Source: Polytrichum commune (lineage: Eukaryota > Streptophyta > Polytrichopsida > Polytrichales > Polytrichaceae). From it: a stretch of 64,000 nt of DNA. The first letter of the stretch is position 1, and each line of letters starts with the position of its first letter. Shown piece by piece: positions 56,223 through 64,000 of the stretch. The translations under genes and the position numbers were made by a program. Below the pieces are notes generated by a model that worked only from the letters and a program-made list of their open reading frames with translations, was not told the origin of the DNA and made no database searches. The stretch covers positions 21,636,001 to 21,700,000 of the forward strand of contig OX485809.1 of NCBI GenBank assembly GCA_950295325.1. Reading direction: 5' to 3'.

Positions 56223-56409
56223 TTAGTTATAGATGAACTGGTTGAAGTTCAAAACTACATGAACATTACCGATCATCTTAGAGGAATTCATAGAATATAC
56301 CCCAATTTAATAAAGAAAAACCCAAAGGATGTCAACATGTAACGGCCGGTTGGACTTGTAAACACTAGGATCTCAAACAATTATGCCCAGAAATCTCCCC
56401 GATCACTGG
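56223..56409 (+). repeat. M2 repeat (CCGGTT-rich), copy 3
   Basis: Matches 29498-29700 and 60426-60629 over TAGTTATAGATGAACTGGTTG, AAAGGATGTCAACATGTAAC, GGTTGGACTTG and AAATCTCCCCGATCACTGG. One GGCCGGTT variant is present. Confidence 0.7.
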
Positions 56410-57200
56410 AACGAATCGGTTCAACAAACTCCATTTATTTACTTGAGCTCATGACAAATTCTCTCACCAATACACTCGCCTTAAATTTGGCATGACCCGA
56501 GCAATTAATTACTACAGGGAATGACCTGCAGTAAGAAAGGCCAAAAACATTCAACACACCCAAACACCATTCCTGTCATTACACTTAATTTCGTGCTGTG
56601 GCTGGCTGACTTGCTAGCTCCTTTAATTACTTGTGCTTCGTGGCTGAGTCATTTATTTCAAAGTTGCAGAAGAATTTGCTCGAGTTTTCAAACCCTAATT
56701 CAAATCCGAGGTGAGAATCCAAAGTGCAATTTGATTACTATCATTGTGTATGGGGAGTAGATATGGTTGTTTTTTCAAAGGTATTTACAGAGAATCAAGT
56801 TGCTAGCGCTTGTGAAGCACATGCCAGCCCATAAACTATTAGCGATGGAATAAGAGAGCTTGCATCTGTTTAGGAGGAGGAATAGCGCGGAGTTGTTTTT
56901 TCTTGCGAAGAGAAACAAATTCTAAGGAGAATGCCAACAAATTTTAAAATTTTTGAAGTGGTTAAGTTAGGGTAACACATAGTTGGTCTATAGGTTGACC
57001 CATAATTGCTCATCTGGATGCTAAATGCTTGGCTATGATAGTTGTCAAAATCCTTACTAGGGCAGTCAATCACAAGTTGTAATCACATAAACCTTAAACT
57101 TTGTTTGCCTTAAAAATATAGATTTCATCCATGTTGGCATTACATGGCCCTAGTGAGTGGTTGAATGGATGTGGTCGACTATAGATGTCTTGACTTTACA
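56410..57200. other. spacer, nothing recognised
   Basis: About 800 bases. A 79-codon frame at 56521-56760 has no recognised content. Nothing else of note. Confidence 0.35.
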
Positions 57201-57448
57201 AGGGCCACCTCACACATGGGATTGAAGGCCCATGACGGATGAAAATCTACATGAATTCCCATATGGCAAATTATAAACAATGTTTTGTGGTCTATTGGAA
57301 TTTGTGTCAACTCGACCTCCAAGAGGTGGGCCTCATGCAGAGTTTGGCAGACCATGTTAGTCGAACAAGTGGTAAAGCCTTTGGACAAGAGTCGAGGGCC
57401 CTCACAACTACATGGTTAGGGCCCTTGGCTTGTGTGTGGCGTGGCCCT
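57201..57448. mobile_element. M4 MITE, 248 bp, ends as in M3
   Basis: The left end is AGGGCCACCTCACACATGGG. The right end, GCTTGTGTGTGGCGTGGCCCT, is its imperfect inverse. Shorter than M3; its interior (ATGAAAATCTACATG, CCTCCAAGAGGTGGG, ACATGGTTAGGGCCC) resembles 63323-63648. Confidence 0.7.
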
Positions 57449-60425
57449 GGGATAGGTAGTCCATGACTGCAGTGGGGTGGAGAAAATAAAATATCCGTAC
57501 ATTGTTCATGTCATAAAACTATGCTCCATTTGGTGTTGGTCCAAGGAATAGTCCATGAACAATGTCCTCGTTATTTCGTCACCCAATCGTATGCACACTC
57601 GATTTGGGCATAACGTTACACAACTCCTTGGCTGCGTTCCGTGGGACCATGTATTACATGAGCATAAGTCTCCTCTAATTTCGGGATTCCCTATTTATGG
57701 GGGAGCACTCATGATGTGTATTATATATTTTTTGATAAGCGGTTGTACATTACTAGAGTATTTTATACGTTTTCTCTTTCTTTAGAAAGAATCCATCATG
57801 TAATTGTTTAGTAATGTTATGAGTTTTCAGCAAGTCTCCTCCGATTTGTGTAGAAGAATGAAATATCGTATTAATTTCACTAGGTTGCAAGGTGTGTCTC
57901 ACGCTTCGGTTTCTTAACACCTACCAAAGAAGTGATAGTAAAAAGAAAACGACCTCCCATTTTGAGCTCACCATAATGATTTAGGGTCTTTGACCTCATA
58001 ATAGGGGTAAATTTAGGTCAAAATACCACAATAGATTTTGGTGTTCTCACCCTACCCTCCCCCTCGGCACATGTAGTTAACATTCACCCTTGATCTCATG
58101 AACACGGGATGCAAGGGGAGGCTACAACATACGTAGTGGAGCTTGTGTTGCATCTTTTGTGAAGGATACATGGATTTTAGTTCATGGCAACTACACTAAA
58201 TCACCCCGGAAATGACTTGGACAAATTTAGTTGGAATGGTGCGACCAAAAATATGGTGTAGTTTATTATTTGTACTTATTCTTAAATTTTAATAGAGGTA
58301 ATATACGATGGATGAAATATGCCATGTTAGATTATAACTAATATAAAATCCTATATATATACACTATATGGGAGAAATGATCTTCATGTTGATAATGAGG
58401 CATTGTTTGTTGTTTGTGTTATTGACTACGTAATGTCAACATTTGTGAAACCTAAGCTATTGAAATTCAAAATTTATGGTTGTCAATACAAAAGCAAGTG
58501 CCATTTGGACGCAGTGGTTCATGGTGCCATTCCTTGATAACTTAGTCTTCGTTTTGGCACTCAAATTGTGAGAAATATCCTTGCCTATAATCTTTGGCTT
58601 TCACTTTTTCTAATTTTCTTCAATTTGTTATAATAAGCTAAAGGGATGAAGAAGTACCACCCTTCATAATTTGCAAGTAATTATTATTTTCCCTTAAGAC
58701 ATCGCAATTTAGATGAGCAGGTAGTTTATTGATCAATTTAAATAGTCCGGGCCATAAAAAATAGCCCTCAATCGCATGTGATATGCAACTCTTCCCAAGG
58801 AGTCACCCCCTCTGCTAAATTGTCATATTGGTGTGAGCCACAATAATTCTCTAGAACCCACATACATTTTCAACCCACATCAAATATCTTGTTTAATATT
58901 GATGTGGGCCAAATTAATTGATTTTTGGGAAATGGAAGTGGATGACTAGTTTTTTTAAATGCAAGATGCTCAAATTGACTAGATTCAAGACCTGGAGATT
59001 TTTCCTTTTTTTGTGTTTTTTTCAAGCTTTTATATGTTGGGCTTTCTAGTGCATGTGCTTCCTCAACTGGTGGTTTTAGGGGGTTTATAGTGTTAACTAT
59101 TTGGGGCCATATCTCCTTTTGATTTTGGAATCTATGCACCAATTGTTCCATAATTTTTTTTGCTATGGCCTTTCATGCTTGCCTCCATAAGAGGCAAACA
59201 CTTTTTTTTCATCCATCTATATGTTATATTCTTTATTCCACATCTAGCATTGGCATTTGGATTTTGAGGTCCACATGTACCACTATCAAAGATTGGGATT
59301 TGCCCCAACAATATCCATATTCAAACGAAGGCTCATCATAAATGCAACATGTGGCCATTTGGTCATTTATGAGTTGTAGGTAAAGTATTTGTTTCAAATG
59401 GTGCATTTCTTGGTTTTTTTGTTGGAATTATGAGGTATGAAAATTTGAAAAGGACATTGGGCCTAAAACTCTCACACTTGGAGACCACTCTCCACTTATT
59501 TGCTATTATATCCTAACTGAAAATACTTGGACCATTGAAATATCTTGCGGTACAAGTCTCTTACAAGGTCTAAAAATTTATACAATTGAAATTGTCATCC
59601 TACTTGTTGGATGTGGATAAACAAATCGCTAAAGTACATTGTGTCACACGTGGAACTTCAAAGTCATTTCAAGACCTCCCTTTGGATTAACAACACAAGG
59701 TCACGGCTTCAAAAAAACATATGAAAATTCCTTTATATCACATGGCGGGAATCATACACATGCATGCATGTGACATGTTTTCCATTCATGAATTACAAAT
59801 CCAACAAGGTGGTTTGTTGTTGTCGAATTGCATGTGTACTAGGTGGAACATTGATTTCCTCTAAAGTCGTGAATCATCCCAAATACACAAAAAAAATCAC
59901 ATATTTGCTCTTACATCCCAACTAGAGATACTTGGACTGCTAAAATATCTTGAAGTACAAATCACCTACAAGGTCTAAACATATGTATATGGTTATATTT
60001 GCCATTTCAAAGTTTAATGTGTCACAAAAGAAAACCTTCGACATCAATTTGGGACCTCCAACAAGTGAGCATTTAGGAGTTAACACCAAGAACTAGGTCC
60101 CGCATTACACCATTGTTTTCATCCATGTCACGTGACTACGTTCGTGCAAGTCCATCCATGCGACGTGTTTTCCACAATGAACGGGAAGAAACCGACAACT
60201 ATGGTGATTATCCCAATTAGTGTGTGTAACTATTCACAGTTACACGGTGCAATAACGTCTTACTCGGGAGTTCAATTTTCACTAACTAAATTCCATATAG
60301 GTTGTTCGGACATCATAGAACATAATACATAAATGACTTTGCTTGATAAAATATTACATGCTCATTCAATATTCTTAGCACTGCATGACTCCAAAAGTGA
60401 CATGCACTCCTTCTGATAATCGGTG
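57449..60425. other. gene-poor stretch, nothing firm recognised
   Basis: About 3 kb, A/T-rich. A 93-codon minus-strand frame at 59151-58870 is Lys/Pro-rich without a recognised family. Two similar phrases, TATCTTGCGGTACAAGTC (59541) and TATCTTGAAGTACAAATC (59946), with surrounding text (ACTTGGACY..., AAGGTCTAAA) mark a diverged duplication about 400 bp apart. Confidence 0.4.
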
Positions 60426-60629
60426 TAGTTACAGATGAACCGGTTGAGTTAGAGAAATGACCAGTTGAAGTTGAAGACTTCAGGAGAACTGCTGATCGTT
60501 TTAGAGGAATTTAAAGAACATACATCAAATTAGTAAACAAAAACCGAAAGATGTTAACATGTAACCGGTTGGACTTGGAAACACAAGGATCTCAACCGAT
60601 TAGGCCCAAAAATCTCCGGGTTATTGGTT
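60426..60629 (+). repeat. M2 repeat (CCGGTT-rich), copy 4
   Basis: The best preserved copy for spaced hexamers: GATGAACCGGTTGAGTTAGA, AAAACCGAAAGATGTTAACA and TGTAACCGGTTGGACTTGG. Same orientation as the copies at 29498 and 56223. Confidence 0.75.
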
Positions 60630-60831
60630 CTCCATTCGTGAATTACAAATCTAACTTGGTTGGTTTGCTATTGTTGATGAAACTGCATGTGTGCCAGGTG
60701 GATCTTTAGTTTTGTCGAAAGTTGTCAGCTGCCATTGGAACTACAAAGTTCTTTGTACGCAAGTCCACTGAATAAAACTTGCACTCTAAGAAAATTGAAC
60801 AGTCTACTATATATGTAGCTGTGGCTTTGAA

Positions 60832-61165
60832 CTACACTAAATGTTGCATTTAGTGTCATATGGTATTTTATGTCACTGTGGTAGTTTTTCTAATGACGCA
60901 GCTTATGAATAAGTTGACACGTATTGTCATTCCAACTTACATTTAGTTCATCCAAATGCCAATTATAAAAACAAAGTTCGGTATAGTCTAACAGTTATGT
61001 AACGAAATATTGTCATTGATGATTGAAATTGGATGAAAATCCATTTAGTTACTGACAGTAAGTGCAACATTGTAAATCTATGATGTCCAAATTTCTTTAC
61101 AAGGAATGACAAATATTGTTAGGTTTACATTTAGTAATGGTGATGTTACAATAAACAACTTGTGT
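60832..61165 (+). mobile_element. M1 element, copy 3 (diverged)
   Basis: Begins CTACACTAAATGTTGC and follows the 55283 copy: GTCATATGGTATTTTATGTC, ACGAAATATTGTCATTGATG, ACTGACAGTAAGTGCAAC, GTAAATCTA and TACAAGGAATGACAAATA. The ends have drifted. Confidence 0.65.
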
Positions 61166-61297
61166 TGATGTCTTGTGGGCCCCGGAATTTGCGTTTATTT
61201 ATTCCCATATCGTAGGAGTTGGACTTCGCCGACGTCTAAAAGCTCAACATGACACACTAGTCCGTGGTCGCCCCGATCACTGGCTTTGCAAGTGTCC

Positions 61298-61469
61298 AAC
61301 AATATAGCCCACCCACACTTACTGGTGTGGGCCAACAGTGAACGGTTCCTACTAGCAAGGGTCACTATTAGAGTTGGCTTAGCCAATGAGCTCCACTGGA
61401 TGTAACCAGTGCTGGTAGGAACCGTTCACTGGTGATTCACACCAGTACGTGTGGGTGGGCTATTAGTTG
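61298..61469. mobile_element. 172-bp foldback with ~55-bp arms
   Basis: The left arm 61298-61353 and right arm 61415-61469 are inverted repeats. They share GTGGGTGGGCTAT, ACACCAGTA and GTAGGAACCGTTCACTG or their inverses. The loop is about 60 bases. A MITE or hairpin locus; no other copy seen. Confidence 0.7.
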
Positions 61470-63095
61470 CCGCATGTGCCACCTTCTATCACTGGTGGCT
61501 ACCCTCATTTCTTGGGTTCCAGGGCAATCACCTTCCTTGAGGTCGGGGTCGGGATGCTTTATTCACTCATGCCCCGATCACATCAAACTTTCGGTCCAGT
61601 TCCAACCGTGAAATTGTTGGGAATTATGTATAGAATTAGATGTTGGCCCACCACTTTTCACACTATTACAACCGGAGATGCTAACAGATGGTGCCAGAAG
61701 TGATTGGTGTGATCAACCCCTCATAGTCTATTTGTCGATTGCAACAGTTGTTGGTTTAGCAGCAGATGGATGTAAAAAAATGGTGGAATTGGGTGGGAGT
61801 TGAATTTGACACACATGGCTCAGCAATGGCTAATGTTGATGGTAAAGAACGCAATGGATATGCAAGAAGCCCAAACATTGGGAAGGAGGTTTGAGCAGAC
61901 CAAATGAAAACAAGCTGGAAGAGCCTCCAAGCTATGGCCGAAAAGATGATGGTTGACTGGGAGCTTCTTGAAATTAAAGATTAAATCCACAAAACTCTGT
62001 ACAACAACATCATGTGTGTGAGTCTTGTGATGTCTTCATCACACCAAACCGAAAGTGCAATTTTTGTAGGTGAATTAGTCTCCCACAATGACTTTCATGC
62101 TGGGCCATCACTGTCTAACCTTTATGACGGCACCGGAGATGGTCATAACTTGCACTCTAATGTCCACGTTTGGACAAGTGGGGTCCATCATCAAAAACTC
62201 GTGGGTTGTCCACATGGGGAGGTAGGGTAGCCAAGCGAGCAGTTGTACATCACAACAAAAATGTTGAGCAAGTTGAGATGCTAGAGATTGAAGGGGTCGG
62301 GGTGCGATTGGATCAATTTATTACTTGCATACATGTAGTTGCCAAGTAGACATGTTCAGTGGCAAGCCGAAAATCACACATTTGTGACCGACATGTTTTC
62401 ATAAACCCTATATGCCAACCAGGTAACATGGTTGCACTGGGCTATCCCCCCTCTTCCCTACTGCTTAGTTGTTGGCATGCCTTTGCAGTTGGACCCCATA
62501 CTAGCGCATAACTCCCATAGTTTTTGCTTTTTTTACCTCATTGGCTGCCAAACTTTGCCATGGTTTGTGACATTACATAGCTGACGAGTTAGGTTCATCT
62601 GCCTTTGCCTTCAACTTCAGTACGAAACACTGCAATTCCAACATCCAGAGTTTTATTCTAAAATCTACCGTGGGGCCCATGAACACGGCTCATCGATTGA
62701 GTAATGTTATGTTGCTTGTGAGATGCCCTCTAATTGTTCTTTAATCACCACAATAGAATTGGAAATAAGTGCATGCTAACACAACCGACTAATGTTACGG
62801 ACACTTACATGGGCGGTTTACAATTAGCATTGAGCAAGACAACTGGAATTGGTGACACTCAATACATTTTTCAATGTAACTTCTCCAAGACCTTTGCTTA
62901 ATTATACCATTCACAAAGGAGTGTTCAAACTTTGTACAATATCCCAGTTCAGATTCATTCCCGTGTTTCCACTTGGTTGGCCATGAATATTTTTGGGTTT
63001 TGCAAGTACTGTACTTCAAAAGCTTCTTGTTGGATATAAAGATATGCATCTCCTCAATCAAGGGGATTTGGATGTGTGTGAGCCTTGGGGCAATG
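61470..63095. other. spacer with an M1 fragment
   Basis: About 1.6 kb. 62816-62880 matches one end of M1 (CAATTAGCATTGAGCAAGACAA). The frames at 61467-61703 and 62012-62230 show no recognised domain. Confidence 0.35.
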
Positions 63096-63293
63096 TCCGG
63101 GGAGATTTATGGGCATAATCGGTCAACTCCTAGTCTTGCCAAGTTCAACCGGTTCCATGTTGTGATCTTTCATTTTTTTTCTTTACTAATTCGAGGTATA
63201 TTTCTCATATTCCTCTAAAATAAGCATTGTTTTTCCTAAAGTCTTGAACTTCAACCGGTTATTTCTCAAACTCAAGTGGTTCATCTATAACTA
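63096..63293 (-). repeat. M2 repeat (CCGGTT-rich), copy 5
   Basis: Same orientation as the 16661 copy: GGGCATAATCGGTCAACTCC, GTTCAACCGGTTCCATGTTG and CTTCAACCGGTTATTTCTCA. It is followed directly by the M4 element at 63323. Confidence 0.7.
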
Positions 63294-63322
63294 GTGGTCG
63301 GTTCTCCCCGTTCATTGCCTTG

Positions 63323-63648
63323 AGGTCACTTCACACACGAGCCTGAAGGCCCATGACCATTACATTCTAAGATCTCTCGTTGGTTGAAAAGGTTGCGACC
63401 ATCCAAGTTCACTTCACACTAGAAAGTGAAGGCCTGAGGGGCCGAAGAAATTAGCACGGATGAAAAGTCTACATGGCATACTATAAATAATGTTTCATTG
63501 TTGGTCATAATTTGCATGAGGATCACCTTCAAGTAGTAAGTCTGATGCAAATTCTAGCATACCATGTCAATGGCACGATGTTTGGATGAGAATCAAGGGC
63601 CCTTAGAATTACATGGTCACAACCCTTGGCTCATGTGTGAAGTGCCCT
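63323..63648. mobile_element. M4 MITE, copy 2
   Basis: The left end GAGGTCACTTCACACACGAG and right end CTCATGTGTGAAGTGCCCT are inverted. The interior shares blocks with 57201-57448 (ATGAAAAGTCTACATGGCA, CAAGGGCCCTTAGAATTACA). Confidence 0.65.
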
Positions 63649-64000
63649 TATGTGGTCACTCTTCTTAAATAAGCACCTCCATTTGATAGGTAAATGGTAC
63701 GGCTTATAGCTAAGACCAATCATCGTAATGACACGTGTTATAATGAGATTAGACTTTGTGTTCAAAATATAGACATCGGCCTAGGTTCAATAGTGAACAC
63801 AAGTGTGATGATCACTTAAGGAAAAAGAGTTCTTCAGTTCGACCTCTTATAAGGTACATGTGTATTTCAACTGAGCAAAAATATGGGCATTTGTAGTGGA
63901 GTCATATGTAGTTAGGTCATGATCTAAGAGCATACATTAAAATGACACATGTCTAAACGAGATTGAGCTATGTGCTCAAAATTTGTTAACCATTCTAGGC
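63649..64000. repeat. right-edge repeat sharing a boundary motif with 1.3, 6.2 and 18.5 kb
   Basis: Near 63945 is ACACATGTCTAAACGAGATTG, then ATGTGCTCAAAATTTGTTAAC. The same phrase, varied, occurs near 1313 (with the same ATGTGCTCAAAATTTGTTAAC), 6177 and 18456. It probably marks one end of a dispersed element cut by the window edge. Confidence 0.5.

Overview
This is nuclear DNA from a land plant. The genes have GT-AG introns, plant-type families (GT37 fucosyltransferase, group 3 LEA protein, membrane-anchored HAD acid phosphatase), telo-box-like motifs near starts, and wide intergenic stretches filled with short foldback and MITE-like repeats. I favour a non-flowering plant, perhaps a bryophyte, because the fucosyltransferase and phosphatase look diverged from seed-plant forms, but that is an impression without any search.

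Layout. Positions 76-162 hold the last exon of a mitochondrial carrier gene. On the minus strand at 3460-4802 is a two-exon gene pairing a DnaJ-type cysteine cluster with a Ser/Arg-rich tail. At 10745-14704 (minus) lies an unrecognised proline-rich multi-exon gene; a MITE sits in or beside one of its 3' exons. The best resolved part is 19 to 38 kb: a LEA gene (19469-21024, plus) built from tandemly copied 54-nt exons with an ABRE-type promoter; an acid phosphatase gene (24171-27883, minus) whose first intron is almost entirely a ~250-280 bp tandem array; a GT37 fucosyltransferase gene (30266-34376, plus) in four exons; and a small single-exon gene (36808-37326, minus) with a decayed copy of its 3' end beside it.

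From about 38.4 kb to the end I see no convincing gene. The region holds several families of small repeats, present in both orientations and shared with the gene-bearing half: M1 (perfect 17-bp terminal inverted repeats in one copy), M2 (CCGGTT-rich, five copies), M3/M4 (ends AGGGCCAC...GTGGCCCT), M5 (ends ATACACCCTAACCT), M6 (213-217 bp elements and a three-unit array), M8, a tRNA-derived SINE-like family, and three long foldbacks. No reverse transcriptase, integrase or transposase frame was recognised, so these elements are probably non-autonomous.

The genes do not form a pathway. The common theme is local tandem duplication: of exons (LEA), of an intron (phosphatase, fucosyltransferase), of gene ends (36.2-36.9 kb) and of upstream flanks (29.2-30.1 kb, 37.9-38.2 kb). 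Exon joins were worked out by hand from reading frame and splice motifs. Family names rest on remembered motifs.
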